Origin: Acinetobacter haemolyticus
Lineage (GTDB): Bacteria; Pseudomonadota; Gammaproteobacteria; Pseudomonadales; Moraxellaceae
Length of the DNA stretch: 64,000 nt
NCBI RefSeq assembly: GCF_900406815.1
Contig: NZ_OVCN01000013.1
Span: 1 to 64,000, forward strand
Direction: 5' to 3'
The notes below the pieces were generated by a model, which had not been told where the DNA came from, made no database searches, and saw only the letters and a program-made list of their open reading frames with translations. Below, piece after piece: positions 9,261-17,843 of this stretch (positions are counted from its first letter, which is position 1; each line of letters opens with the position of its first letter). Position numbers and translations under genes: made by a program.

Positions 9261-10472
9261 TTGATAGCTCAGTGTATTGAAAATGTGAAGGTCTATAACT
9301 TGTCTCAACTTCTTACGATCCAAACACGATTAGGTGGTTTTTATCTATTTTACTACGCGATCGTTGGGACCTTTATGCCTTATTGGAATCTGTATCTCCA
9401 AGATCAGGGCTTTAATTACCAAGAAATTGGAATTTTATCTTCTATCGCGATTATTACACGTTTTTTTGCACCATTGATTTGGGGGTGGATCGCTGATAAA
9501 TCGGGTCGGCGTATGCTTCTCGTTCGAATCGCCACTTGGATGGAAGCTTGCATTTGGTTTTTAATTTTTATTATTCCCAATAATTTTCAGTCTGTTGCAT
9601 TATTGATGCTGATTTTTAGCTTTTTTCAAAATGCAATTTTAGCCCAATTTGAAGGAGTCACATTATTTTGGTTGGGAGATAAACGAGCGGAACTTTATGG
9701 GCGAGTAAGGAAATGGGGTTCAGTGGGTTTTATTGTCGGTGTATTTGCCATCGGTGCGTTACTTGAAATTATCCCAATTTCAATGTTGCCCATCTTGCTT
9801 CTGTCTATTTCTTTTTTAGCTTTCTTATGGTCATTTACAATTAAAGAACCTGAACATGCACCGAGCTCACAGCAAAAATTAGAACCATTATGGCCAGTAC
9901 TCAAACAGCCTATGATTGCAGCTTTTTTTACCATTGAATTTATTCTGCTATTTTCTCAAGCACCTTTTTATAGCTTTTATAGTAATTACTTAAATGAAAT
10001 AGGATATAGCACCACGCAGATTGGTAGCTTATGGGCAATGGGTGTAATTGCGGAAATCATTATGTTTGCAGTGGCTCACAAGCTTTTCTTTCATCGTTTT
10101 TCATGGCGGGTATTGGTTGCCGTTTGCTTAATCATGACAAGTGTGCGTTGGTTTCTGGTTGGGATCTTTGAGACAAATTATATCGGGCAATTATTGGCAC
10201 AGTGTTTACATGCATTCAGCTTTGGTTTATTCCATTTAATTGCAATGAAAGTCATATTTCAGAATTTTTCAGCAGGACAACAAGGGCGAGGTCAAGCTTT
10301 GTATAGCACAATGTGGGGCTTGGGAGTGGCATCTGGAAGTTTACTGGCTGGACATTATTGGGTGCTTTTATCTGGTGCAACCATTTTCTTATGCGCAGGA
10401 GTAGTTGTGTTATTAGGATTGGTCTTGGTGTATTGGCTGCCGAATCAGCTTGAAACGGCAGCTCATAAATAG
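9261..10472 (+). CDS. MFS transporter, HcaT/3-phenylpropionate-like
   Basis: A membrane protein of up to 403 residues with about 12 hydrophobic segments. The motif after helix 2, WGWIADKSGRRMLL, is the MFS signature. The N-terminus GGFYLFYYAIVGTFMPYWNLY and the overall spacing resemble the HcaT-like MFS_1 subgroup, whose E. coli founder is a putative 3-phenylpropionate carrier. The substrate here is unknown. The start is uncertain: TTG 9261 is the longest option, while GTG 9285 or TTG 9300 would leave a more usual short N-terminal tail. It ends 2 bp before the convergent amidase gene. Confidence 0.8.
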   Translation: MIAQCIENVKVYNLSQLLTIQTRLGGFYLFYYAIVGTFMPYWNLYLQDQGFNYQEIGILSSIAIITRFFAPLIWGWIADKSGRRMLLVRIATWMEACIWFLIFIIPNNFQSVALLMLIFSFFQNAILAQFEGVTLFWLGDKRAELYGRVRKWGSVGFIVGVFAIGALLEIIPISMLPILLLSISFLAFLWSFTIKEPEHAPSSQQKLEPLWPVLKQPMIAAFFTIEFILLFSQAPFYSFYSNYLNEIGYSTTQIGSLWAMGVIAEIIMFAVAHKLFFHRFSWRVLVAVCLIMTSVRWFLVGIFETNYIGQLLAQCLHAFSFGLFHLIAMKVIFQNFSAGQQGRGQALYSTMWGLGVASGSLLAGHYWVLLSGATIFLCAGVVVLLGLVLVYWLPNQLETAAHK

Positions 10473-10474
10473 CA

Positions 10475-11965
10475 TTAAAGTGCTATCTTCTTGTATTGGG
10501 GCATCCATGGTTGAGCTTGCTCAAGTTGGGCAGCGAGTTGTAACAAGCGATCCTCTCGCCCAAAAGGGGCAATAAATTGACTACCAAGGGGCAGGCCATG
10601 TTTATTCCAATATAAAGGTACGGACATGGCAGGTAAGCCAGTGACATTTGCTAATTGTGTGAAGGGCACCCAACTTAAATTGTCTTGTACCATTTTTTCA
10701 ACCAATTTTCCTTGCGCTAGATAGTGTGCTTTTCCAAGTTTGAGTAAAACTTTTAGAATGGGTTTTTGCCATGCAGGGGTGGCAATCTCACCATTTTTCG
10801 GTGCCACGGAAGCCGTGGTTGGGGTTAAATAAAGATCATATTGCTCAAAGAAAATGTTCATTTGAGTGCTATAAAGTCCCCAATTATTTAAGTTGTGAAT
10901 ATACTCAGTGGCTGTTGTTTTAGCACCAAATGCAGCCAAAGCAATCGAATCAAGTTCAAAGTCTTGATCAGTAGAACCTGTCATTTGTTTGATTTGTGCT
11001 TGCATATATGAGAATTGGCTAAACCATGTCGTAATAAAGTCCTTTGCTAAAGCGATCCCTTCTATTTTAGGACGATCTTCCACCACAATATGTCCAAGCG
11101 ACTCCAAAAGTTTGGCGGTCTGTTGAATGGCTTGAGTCGCATCTTTAGAGACTTTAGTGCCGATAGGTGATTGGGTGTTAAATGCAATTCTAAGTCTTTT
11201 AGGGGATTGTTGAATGATATCCAGATATTTTTGATCGGGTGCTTGAATTGAGAATAGTGAGCTTTGTTCTGGACCTTGCACAGCATCGAGCATGGCGGCA
11301 CTGTCACGGACTGTTTTGCACACCACATGCTGCATTGCTGCTCCATGCATTGCTTCACTGTATTGTGGTCCCCAAGGAGTGCGTCCTCGACTTGGTTTAA
11401 GTCCAAATAAGCCGCAATAAGATGCAGGGATACGGATCGAACCTCCACCATCACCAGCTCCTGCAATGGGCACAAGACCACCTGCAACTGCTGAAGCAGA
11501 CCCACCCGATGAACCACCGCTATTATGTTTTAAATTCCATGGATTATGACATGCCCCCCAAGCATCAGGTTCAGTAATTCCTTTGATTCCAAACTCTGGT
11601 GTATTGGTTCGACCAAAAGTAACGATTCCTACCTTTTCCCAGCGGTTGACAATTTCTGCATTAAACTCAGGAGTGTAATTAATTCTTTTTAGTGAATGGC
11701 TGCCATAAGAAGTGGGTACACCTTGATATTCTTGAAATAAGTCTTTTACCAGAAAGGGAACGCCTGCAAAGGGTCCCGTTAGATTTTGTTTAGCTCGTTG
11801 TTTGGCTTGTTCATACATCGGGATGATAATTGCATTCAGCTTAGGATTGGCTTGAGCACTTCGTTCTAGAGCGAGTTCCAATAACTCTGTTGCTTGAATT
11901 TCTTTATTTTTTACAAGCTGGGCTAAACCAAGACCATCATATTGGACGTATTCAGCAAATTTCAT
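10475..11965 (-). CDS. Amidase (amidase signature family)
   Basis: A 496-residue cytoplasmic amidase. The catalytic Ser-cisSer-Lys triad of the family can be placed: Lys in [11 protein letters not shown], the glycine/serine stretch [14 protein letters not shown], and the serine loop [20 protein letters not shown]. The length is normal. It resembles 6-aminohexanoate-cyclic-dimer-hydrolase-like or general amidases rather than GatA, because no gat genes are nearby. The substrate cannot be deduced. It is monocistronic and convergent with the MFS gene. Confidence 0.88.
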   Translation of the reverse strand: MKFAEYVQYDGLGLAQLVKNKEIQATELLELALERSAQANPKLNAIIIPMYEQAKQRAKQNLTGPFAGVPFLVKDLFQEYQGVPTSYGSHSLKRINYTPEFNAEIVNRWEKVGIVTFGRTNTPEFGIKGITEPDAWGACHNPWNLKHNSGGSSGGSASAVAGGLVPIAGAGDGGGSIRIPASYCGLFGLKPSRGRTPWGPQYSEAMHGAAMQHVVCKTVRDSAAMLDAVQGPEQSSLFSIQAPDQKYLDIIQQSPKRLRIAFNTQSPIGTKVSKDATQAIQQTAKLLESLGHIVVEDRPKIEGIALAKDFITTWFSQFSYMQAQIKQMTGSTDQDFELDSIALAAFGAKTTATEYIHNLNNWGLYSTQMNIFFEQYDLYLTPTTASVAPKNGEIATPAWQKPILKVLLKLGKAHYLAQGKLVEKMVQDNLSWVPFTQLANVTGLPAMSVPLYWNKHGLPLGSQFIAPFGREDRLLQLAAQLEQAQPWMPQYKKIAL

Positions 11966-12162
11966 GGCTTCAATCCCTAAAAGTATATTTTTATAGCAAA
12001 ATTTCGTTCAAATTGGTCTTAGCATACCTGAAAAAAGCAAAATGAATAAATAAATTACCCCAGAAAAATATTGTGTTGATATGGTTATGAAGCAGTGTTT
12101 TTATTTAAAAATATGCTAAGTTAAAGCCAAGGAATGTTTAGATGACAACTTAAATTAAATCT

Positions 12163-12639
12163 ATGAAAAATATTTATATTATTGGATTCTTATGTGCTTG
12201 TTCGACATTAACATTGGCTGAGACAACAGCGAATACTGATGTAGTGACCACACCTCAAATAGCAACAGCAAATAGTATACGTGTTACGAATCGTCCTGAA
12301 ATTATGGGACTTTGGGGAATGGAAATACCAAATAATAAAAAATGTGTTGAGTATTATAATTTTCGTGGTGCCAATGAAGTTGTAATTAGAAGTGGCAAGG
12401 AGTGGTCTTATGGAATGTATGACTATCAACCTTCTGACAATCAACTAGAGCGTTTGCCTGCGCTTATTCTTCAAATTAAATATGATAATGATGAAGTCGA
12501 TTGTTCTGGTCAGCAAGTTGATCAAACAGGTGAAGTTTCTCAGTATTTTGTTAAATGGGCGAATCCTCATACGATTGATTTTTGTGCAAACGAAAAAGGC
12601 GATAAATGTTTTGCAACTTTACGCCGTGTTTTGCCATAA
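12163..12639 (+). CDS. Secreted hypothetical protein
   Basis: I do not recognise this 158-residue protein. It starts with a clear signal peptide (hydrophobic core IIGFLCACSTLTLA, probable cleavage after LAE or nearby). The mature part contains RPEIMGLWGMEIPNNKKC and several cysteines (in KKCVEYY, VDCSG, IDFCAN and DKCFATL) that could form disulfides in the periplasm. Its size and pattern recall small lipocalin-like or lysozyme-inhibitor-like periplasmic proteins, but no family can be assigned. It is flanked by 200 bp upstream and ends in a strong bidirectional terminator shared with accC. Confidence 0.65.
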   Translation: MKNIYIIGFLCACSTLTLAETTANTDVVTTPQIATANSIRVTNRPEIMGLWGMEIPNNKKCVEYYNFRGANEVVIRSGKEWSYGMYDYQPSDNQLERLPALILQIKYDNDEVDCSGQQVDQTGEVSQYFVKWANPHTIDFCANEKGDKCFATLRRVLP

Positions 12640-12650
12640 AACATGGTTGT

Positions 12651-12687
12651 AAAAAAACCTCTTATTCATGAATAAGAGGTTTTTTTA
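12651..12687. terminator. Bidirectional intrinsic terminator
   Basis: A 10-bp GC-containing stem (CCTCTTATTC with GAATAAGAGG, 12658-12679) is flanked by an A run on the left and a T run on the right. It can therefore terminate both the secreted-protein gene (plus) and the aroQ-accB-accC operon (minus). Confidence 0.92.
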
Positions 12688-12688
12688 T

Positions 12689-14053
12689 TTAAGCAGATTC
12701 AGCTTTTGGTTCAAGCTGTTTGAGCAAATGCTTTTCAAGGTAATGAATATCCATTGCCTGTTCGCAGAAGTTTTTATCCTTCAAAATCAAATCTTTATGC
12801 AACGGAATATTGGTTTTAATACCTGTTAAAATCATTTCATCAAGCGCTTGACGCATACGTGCAAGTGAAGTTTTACGGTCTTTGCCATGTGCGATCAATT
12901 TTGCAATCATTGAGTCATAGTATGGAGGGATACTATAGTCTTGATAAATATGAGAGTCTAGGCGAATACCTGCTCCGCCTGGCGCATAAAAGCTGTTGAT
13001 TTTGCCAGGAGATGGTAAAAAGGTGGTTGGATCTTCTGCATTAATACGGCATTCAATCGCATGACCTTTTACTTCGATTTCATGTTGTTCGAGATTTAAT
13101 CCCAAACCACCTGCAATACGAAGCTGCTGTTCGATAATATCAACCCCAGTCACCATTTCAGTAACAGGATGTTCAACCTGAACGCGTGTATTCATCTCGA
13201 TAAAGAAGAATTCACCATCTTCAAATAAAAATTCGAATGTTCCCGCACCACGATATTGCATGAGCTTACATGCATTTACACAAGCTTCAAGAATATCAGC
13301 CCGCGCTTGTTCTGGAAGATTTGGAGCAGGTGCTTCTTCTAATACTTTTTGATGGCGACGTTGTAACGAGCAGTCGCGGTCAAATAAATGGATCGCATGA
13401 CCATTACCATCACCAAGAACTTGAACTTCTACGTGGCGTGGCTTTTGTAAGAAGCGTTCCATATAAACGGTGTCATCACCAAACCACATCTCGGCATCGC
13501 GTTGGGCAGCTTGAACTGACTCAAGCAATGTATCGACACGTTCAACGATACGCATACCGCGACCACCACCACCAGCAGCAGCTTTAACGATGAGAGGGAA
13601 ACCAATTTCTTTGGCCTCTGCAAGCGCATTGTGGATGGTTACAGCATGATCACAACCCGGAACTGTAGGTACGCCCGCTTTTTTCATCGCAATAATCGCA
13701 GAGACTTTGTTCCCCATGAGACGAATATGCTCAGGGCGAGGACCGATGAAAATAAAACCAGAACTTTCTACAATTTCAGCAAATTCAGCATTTTCAGAGA
13801 GGAAGCCATAACCTGGGTGAATTGCGTCAGCACCCGTGATTTCTGCGGCAGTAATAATTGCAGGAATATTTAAATAGCTTTCACTTGTGGTTCCCGGTCC
13901 AATACAAACCGCTTCATCTACGAAGCGTAAGTGCATTAAATCCTTGTCTGCATCGGAATATATACCAACAGTTTTAATGCCAAGAGTTTTGCAAGCCCGA
14001 GTAATTCGTAAAGCGATTTCACCACGGTTTGCAATTAATACTTTTTGCAACAT
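12689..14053 (-). CDS. accC: Acetyl-CoA carboxylase, biotin carboxylase subunit
   Basis: AccC carboxylates the biotin on AccB with ATP and bicarbonate, the first half-reaction of malonyl-CoA synthesis for fatty acids. The 454-residue protein shows the N-terminal fold [13 protein letters not shown], the ATP-grasp glycine loop [11 protein letters not shown], the motif [16 protein letters not shown], and the active-site segment [16 protein letters not shown]. The length is typical. It is the last gene of the aroQ-accB-accC operon and lies 17 bp after accB. Confidence 0.98.
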   Translation of the reverse strand: MLQKVLIANRGEIALRITRACKTLGIKTVGIYSDADKDLMHLRFVDEAVCIGPGTTSESYLNIPAIITAAEITGADAIHPGYGFLSENAEFAEIVESSGFIFIGPRPEHIRLMGNKVSAIIAMKKAGVPTVPGCDHAVTIHNALAEAKEIGFPLIVKAAAGGGGRGMRIVERVDTLLESVQAAQRDAEMWFGDDTVYMERFLQKPRHVEVQVLGDGNGHAIHLFDRDCSLQRRHQKVLEEAPAPNLPEQARADILEACVNACKLMQYRGAGTFEFLFEDGEFFFIEMNTRVQVEHPVTEMVTGVDIIEQQLRIAGGLGLNLEQHEIEVKGHAIECRINAEDPTTFLPSPGKINSFYAPGGAGIRLDSHIYQDYSIPPYYDSMIAKLIAHGKDRKTSLARMRQALDEMILTGIKTNIPLHKDLILKDKNFCEQAMDIHYLEKHLLKQLEPKAESA

Positions 14054-14070
14054 AGAAATCCCCAGACTAA

Positions 14071-14490
14071 TTAAGCGCGATAGCGGAATAATGGTTGACC
14101 AAATTGAATGACATCACCATTTTTCACCAAGATCTCTTCAATAACGCCGCTTTGGGTTGCTTCGATTGGGTTCATGATTTTCATTGCCTCAATGATCCCA
14201 AGCGTTTCACCGGCAGAAACCGTTTGGCCAACTTTTACAAAAGGTGCTTCACCCGGGCTTGGCGCTGCGTAGAACACACCAACCATTGGGGATGGTTCAA
14301 CAGCACCACGTGGTGTTTTTGTAACAGGTGCTGCAGCAGCGGTTGCAGCAGGAGCAGCAACAGGCGTTGCCGCATAAACTGGTGTTGGGCGAGTCAACGA
14401 GATGGATTGATCACCTTCCTTAACTTCAATCGCTTGTAAGTCAGATTCAATCATCAAGTCGATGAGCTTCTTGATTTTACGGATATCCAT
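14071..14490 (-). CDS. accB: Biotin carboxyl carrier protein of acetyl-CoA carboxylase
   Basis: AccB carries biotin between AccC and the carboxyltransferase. The 139-residue protein has an N-terminal domain ([18 protein letters not shown]), an Ala/Pro/Thr-rich flexible linker (about residues 45-65) and a C-terminal biotinyl domain with the EAMKIMNP motif, whose Lys is biotinylated. I chose ATG 14490, where similarity to AccB begins, rather than an upstream codon near 14577 that lies inside the aroQ reading region. AGGA precedes it. It sits between aroQ and accC. Confidence 0.97.
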   Translation of the reverse strand: MDIRKIKKLIDLMIESDLQAIEVKEGDQSISLTRPTPVYAATPVAAPAATAAAAPVTKTPRGAVEPSPMVGVFYAAPSPGEAPFVKVGQTVSAGETLGIIEAMKIMNPIEATQSGVIEEILVKNGDVIQFGQPLFRYRA

Positions 14491-14515
14491 GAGTGAGCAT
14501 TCCTGAAGGTTTAAA

Positions 14516-14965
14516 TTAATTAGAAGATTGAATTTTTTCGATAGCGTAGTTGAGTGCAAAGGAATAACCTTGCGCACCTAAGCCACAAATCACGCCAATG
14601 GCTTTATCTGATAAGTATGAGTGATGACGAAATGATTCACGTGCATGAACATTTGACAAATGAACCTCAATAAATGGGATGGCAACACCAAGAAGGGCAT
14701 CGCGTATAGCAACAGAAGTATGGGTGAGCGCAGCAGGGTTAATAATGATAAATTTAACGCCTTCATTTTGTGCTTGATGAATGCGATCGACAATCGCACC
14801 TTCCCAGTTACTTTGAAATGTATCTAAAATGAGTGATGCACTTTTAGCTTGAGCAGTGAGCTGTTGGTTAATATCATCGAGGGTGAGATAACCATAAACT
14901 TCTGGTTCGCGCTTTCCTAGTAAGTTCAAATTCGGTCCGTGAATCACCAAAATGGTTGAGCCCAT
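14516..14965 (-). CDS. aroQ: 3-dehydroquinate dehydratase, type II
   Basis: Catalyses removal of water from 3-dehydroquinate in the shikimate pathway. The 149-residue protein has the type II motifs: [16 protein letters not shown] with the catalytic tyrosine at the end, [16 protein letters not shown], and [17 protein letters not shown] with the catalytic histidine. The length is typical of the dodecameric type II enzyme. It is the first gene of the aroQ-accB-accC operon, an arrangement common in gammaproteobacteria. Confidence 0.97.
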   Translation of the reverse strand: MGSTILVIHGPNLNLLGKREPEVYGYLTLDDINQQLTAQAKSASLILDTFQSNWEGAIVDRIHQAQNEGVKFIIINPAALTHTSVAIRDALLGVAIPFIEVHLSNVHARESFRHHSYLSDKAIGVICGLGAQGYSFALNYAIEKIQSSN

Positions 14966-15540
14966 TCAGCCTGCTCCAATTTTAAAACTGCAAATGTTTT
15001 TTGCAAGATGTCTGCAAAGTTTGCTTATTATGGCACAAAATTCTGCAATTTTTTTATAATTTCATTTAATCGATGAAGAAATTTGCATACCAAGCATGCT
15101 GCATATAATGGAAACTTTGCAAGGAATTGGCAATGTTAAAATATGACAAATTTTTCGATATTTTAAAAGTTTCATTATTTTAAACTGAATCGACTGAAAT
15201 GGTTCATGGCATTTGTGTAACTCAGCAGTCACCGAGGTACAAAACTGATTTCGATTTAAGATTTTAGCTTCATCTTTGAATAATGGATAAGTGTAGTAAA
15301 TATCTGAAATTAAACTCCTCGTATTCTACTAATTAATTGTTTTTATTTTAATTTTTATATTGAAATTTGGCATTTGAGGTCTGGCTTGGCTTGCCGAGAT
15401 AACTATAAAAATAAAGTTTTGATTTGAAAGTTATTTTGATCGTCAAAAGATTTTGTATGTTAGAAAAAATTGTTTATTTCCTAAACATTTTAGGAAAACA
15501 CTGAATTGGCAAAAGTGATGTATTTTTATATTTTTGATGG
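14966..15540. other. Long AT-rich intergenic stretch upstream of aroQ
   Basis: No open reading frame of convincing composition is present on either strand. It must hold the aroQ-accBC promoter on the minus strand near 14966-15060. I see no further named motif. The right-hand end leads into a candidate small RNA on the plus strand (about 15541-15676). Confidence 0.5.
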
Positions 15541-15602
15541 CAGTTAATGACATAAAAATGTCCGAAAAAGATATGCTAGGTTTCGCTAAGATCATCTGAC
15601 TT

Positions 15603-15634
15603 AAAAGGCTATATTGATTGGCTTAGCCTTTTTT
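15603..15634. terminator. Hairpin with U-tract, possibly bidirectional
   Basis: Arms AAAAGGCT (15603-15610) and AGCCTTTT (15625-15632) flank a 14-nt loop. Six T residues follow on the plus strand. On the minus strand the stem is followed by a shorter T run, so it may also end the nasTS transcript. Confidence 0.6.
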
Positions 15635-15644
15635 GGGTCTTTCA

Positions 15645-15676
15645 AAGCTGTCTTTACTATAAAGACAGCTTTTTTT
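15645..15676 (+). terminator. Strong intrinsic terminator, plus orientation
   Basis: An 11-bp perfect stem (15645-15655 with 15661-15671), loop ACTAT, is followed by an uninterrupted T run to 15677. The T run exists only on the plus strand, so the hairpin points the wrong way to serve only the minus-strand nasTS genes. Confidence 0.75.
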
Positions 15677-15680
15677 TGAG

Positions 15681-16724
15681 CTAAATTTTGCTGTTGAAGC
15701 GCATTGCCTTTTGATATGTCTCTAACAAAAGACATTCTTGAGCTAAATTCAGTTCGGGTCTGTGAGTAGGCTGTGGGGTTTGCCATTTCTGCATCTGTTG
15801 AAATAACCATTCAAAATCTTTGCTCTTTGGTTTTGCATCGTCCAGTATAAAGTTCCGAATGATATTTTGAATTTTAAAATATTTTTCAACATGGACTTCA
15901 GGTGAGCAATTGAACTGAATGATGTCGAACTCTACAAGTAATCGCCAAACAGGAGAGAAGTCTTTTATTTCTTTCAATTCCTTTTGTGCTCTTAATACCG
16001 CACTGGTGAGCGCAGTCAAAGTATTTGGATGTTGTTGAGCCCATTCTTGGGTCACTGCCAATACTTTATCGGCTACATTTGGAATAATTTCTTGACTCGA
16101 ACATACAATATGACTCAAGCCGAAGATTTCAGCTTGAGTATTCCAGGGTTCCCCCACACAAAAACCATCAATCAGGTGAGTATGAAGTGCTTCAACCATA
16201 TAGGGTGGTGCCAGGGTTTTGACATCCATCGAATGTGCGAGAGCTTCATCGGCGAGTGCTAACCACTCCCTTAAACAATAATGATGAATGGAGTGCTGAA
16301 ATACATGTGCTAGCGAAAGCGTTTGACGGGATTTTATTTTTTGCACAAGTTTTTGTGCGGAAACTTCAACAGGGTCATGCTGGTGAATATCTAATTCATA
16401 ACAAAGTTTTTGACTCAAACTGATAAATGCACGGTTTTCGCTCAAAACTAACGGCGTCTGTAAGGGAATGCCGATTTGATCTGCACCAACTGCAGCAGCA
16501 GGTAGCATTGCAGATAAACAATGTGCGGCATCAAGCAGTCCAAAAGCGAGCCGATCACGCAGACTTGCCCATGAAGCTTCTTTAACTAAAGTGATATTTA
16601 ATCCGACATCTTCAAAATAACCACGTTGTTTCGCCCATAATAAGGCCACACAGTCCAGTAGCGGAATATAGCCAAGCTGTAAGTCTATTTTTTCTACTTT
16701 TTCTAATTCTACTAAATGGCTCAT
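15681..16724 (-). CDS. nasS: Nitrate/nitrite sensor protein NasS (NrtA/CmpA-like, cytoplasmic)
   Basis: A 347-residue protein related to the nitrate-binding lipoprotein NrtA/CmpA. The N-terminus KIDLQLGYIPLLDCVALLWA starts directly in the mature fold with no signal peptide, and no ABC transporter genes accompany it. That favours a cytoplasmic sensor rather than a transport component. In characterised systems NasS binds and inhibits NasT and releases it when nitrate or nitrite is bound. It directly follows nasT with no gap, so the two are co-translated. The partnership with NasT supports the call strongly. Confidence 0.88.
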   Translation of the reverse strand: MSHLVELEKVEKIDLQLGYIPLLDCVALLWAKQRGYFEDVGLNITLVKEASWASLRDRLAFGLLDAAHCLSAMLPAAAVGADQIGIPLQTPLVLSENRAFISLSQKLCYELDIHQHDPVEVSAQKLVQKIKSRQTLSLAHVFQHSIHHYCLREWLALADEALAHSMDVKTLAPPYMVEALHTHLIDGFCVGEPWNTQAEIFGLSHIVCSSQEIIPNVADKVLAVTQEWAQQHPNTLTALTSAVLRAQKELKEIKDFSPVWRLLVEFDIIQFNCSPEVHVEKYFKIQNIIRNFILDDAKPKSKDFEWLFQQMQKWQTPQPTHRPELNLAQECLLLETYQKAMRFNSKI

Positions 16725-17315
16725 CTATTCATCCTTTAGTTGATTATTTAAAAGTTGTTGGGCATCGAGTAGGCGACGCGCCATCTCACCAATGGTTATT
16801 CGATGGCTCATGGCATTTTTTCTGAGCAACTGAAAGGCAGTATCTTCACTTAAATCATGTAATTGCATTAACAGGACTTTGGCTTTTTCAACATCTTTAC
16901 GGTCTGCAAGTTTTGTTTTTGCCTCTTTGAGATCTCCTTCAAGTTTTTTGTGCTTTTTATATTGTTCAATGGAAATATCTAAAATGGTATGTAAGCGTGA
17001 TGGATCGATGCCATCAACAATATAGGCAGTAATGCCAGCATCAATCGCTTGTTTGATGGTGTCCTTGTCGGTGTTTTTGGTAAATAGCACGGTTGGTAGG
17101 TCGAAATTACTTACACAGCTTTCGATTACGTCACGATGAGGATGATCCATATCTAGCAAAATTACATCTGCTTGGAGGTGCTCAAGTTTGAAGATATTTA
17201 AGTGATCGAGAGTAAAACACGCAACCACATCAAAATCATGTTCAATTAAACAGGCTTTGATGTATTCAGCTCGTGCTTGATCATCATCTATCAATACGAT
17301 TTTGAGTTTCGGCAT
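16725..17315 (-). CDS. nasT: NasT, ANTAR-domain antitermination regulator
   Basis: A 196-residue RNA-binding regulator. Residues 1-120 resemble a response-regulator receiver (KIVLIDDDQARAEYIK, VILLDMDHPH), and residues about 135-195 are an ANTAR domain (VEKAKVLLMQLHDLSEDTAFQLLR, MSHRITIGEMARRLLDA). In characterised NasT proteins the ANTAR domain binds a two-hexaloop leader RNA and prevents transcription termination in front of nitrate assimilation genes. A matching candidate leader lies in front of the divergent transporter gene. A sigma-54-type promoter lies 66 bp upstream of its start on the minus strand. Confidence 0.93.
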   Translation of the reverse strand: MPKLKIVLIDDDQARAEYIKACLIEHDFDVVACFTLDHLNIFKLEHLQADVILLDMDHPHRDVIESCVSNFDLPTVLFTKNTDKDTIKQAIDAGITAYIVDGIDPSRLHTILDISIEQYKKHKKLEGDLKEAKTKLADRKDVEKAKVLLMQLHDLSEDTAFQLLRKNAMSHRITIGEMARRLLDAQQLLNNQLKDE

Positions 17316-17380
17316 AATTATAAAGTCAAATTGTCGGTATAGGCACGTTATGAAATCAGTGCTAGGGCTTTTATTATTTA

Positions 17381-17396
17381 AGCAAAATTAATGCCA
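17381..17396 (-). promoter_or_regulatory. Sigma-54-type promoter of nasTS
   Basis: On the minus strand the sequence is TGGCATTAATTTTGCT. It has GG and GC separated by exactly 10 bp and differs from TGGCAYRNNNNTTGCW only at the R position. A start near 17370 would give a leader of about 55 nt before nasT. It is divergent from the nitrate operon promoter, with an NtrC-like box between them. Confidence 0.6.
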
Positions 17397-17515
17397 TGAG
17401 AAAATTTTTAATATAGTGCAAAAGTTCCCAAAGCGATCTATAGATGCGCTGTATTGTATCGTTGCTTGAGTGTCTATGAGAATAATTTTGATTTTATTGG
17501 TCTATTTAATCAAGG

Positions 17516-17532
17516 TGGGCATTTTTGGTGCA
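17516..17532. promoter_or_regulatory. NtrC-like enhancer box between divergent nas promoters
   Basis: The 17-mer TGGGCATTTTTGGTGCA matches 13 of 17 positions of the palindromic NtrC site TGCACCA-TTT-TGGTGCA. The right half is complete. It lies about 130 bp upstream of the nasTS -24 element and about 170 bp upstream of the nitrate operon -24 element, both usual enhancer distances. Confidence 0.5.
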
Positions 17533-17696
17533 TAAAAAGTCTTGTTTTGAAGCAAGTAGAATTGTGCTTTAAAACGGGTCATCTCTCTATTTGTGTAAAA
17601 AAGTATACGGTTAGTAGTCTAATTTGGCGTTATTTTTTTAATAAAAATATATAAAAAACAATGATTAAAATTAATTCAAAGTTTTATTTTAAAGTA

Positions 17697-17712
17697 TGGC
17701 ATGGCATTTGCT
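17697..17712 (+). promoter_or_regulatory. Sigma-54 promoter of the nitrate assimilation operon
   Basis: TGGCATGGCATTTGCT fits the sigma-54 consensus TGGCAYRNNNNTTGCW at every defined position. GG is at 17698-17699 and GC at 17710-17711, exactly 10 bp apart. The predicted start is near 17722. It drives the nitrate transporter-nirB-nirD fusion-nasA-mobA operon through a leader RNA with antiterminator-like structure. Confidence 0.8.
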
Positions 17713-17721
17713 TAATCTTTA

Positions 17722-17843
17722 ATGAGTCAAAGACGACTTTTTTAAAAAAATTGTAAGACGGCCAACGATGTCCGATCTGATCGGTTTGTTTACACAACGA
17801 TTTGTGTCAACGAAGCAGTATACGTTCAGTATAGGAGATGGCA
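17722..17843 (+). promoter_or_regulatory. Candidate ANTAR (NasT)-responsive leader RNA with terminator
   Basis: Hairpin P1 (stem AGTC/GACT, 17725-17738) has the hexaloop AAAGAC, with A at position 1 and G at position 4, as ANTAR ligands require. A second candidate, P2 (stem 17759-17763 with 17770-17774, one C-U mismatch), has hexaloop AACGAT, again A1 and G4. Its 3' arm overlaps the 5' arm of a hairpin CCGAT-CTG-ATCGG (17772-17784), followed by TTTGTTT. The P2 and terminator hairpins would therefore be mutually exclusive. The terminator stem is short and the P1-P2 linker is long. The order, loops and neighbouring nasST genes support the call. Confidence 0.6.

Larger units (their letters stand above)
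15541..15676 (+). ncRNA. Candidate small RNA ending in tandem terminators
   Basis: A promoter-like pair, TTGGCA (15506-15511) and TATTTT (15529-15534) with a 17-bp spacer, predicts a start near 15541. The putative transcript would hold a short dyad (GACAT/ATGTC) and end at either of two plus-strand intrinsic terminators with T runs. No reading frame accounts for those terminators. No known RNA family is recognised, so this is a prediction from promoter and terminator signals only. Confidence 0.25.

Noticed and set aside
13270..14439. Plus-strand open reading frames opposite accC and accB
   Set aside because: They are shadows of the highly conserved acetyl-CoA carboxylase genes; no signals support them.
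15601..15810. Minus-strand open reading frame of 69 codons downstream of nasS
   Set aside because: It overlaps the nasS 3' end in another frame and reads through two terminator hairpins.
17454..17654. Short plus-strand open reading frame of 66 codons between nasT and the nitrate transporter
   Set aside because: It overlaps the NtrC-like box, has no ribosome site, and its composition does not look like a protein; the region is regulatory.
17785..17810. Hairpin ACACAA/TTGTGT as the main terminator of the nas leader
   Set aside because: It has a stable stem but no following T run; the preceding CCGAT hairpin with TTTGTTT fits better.
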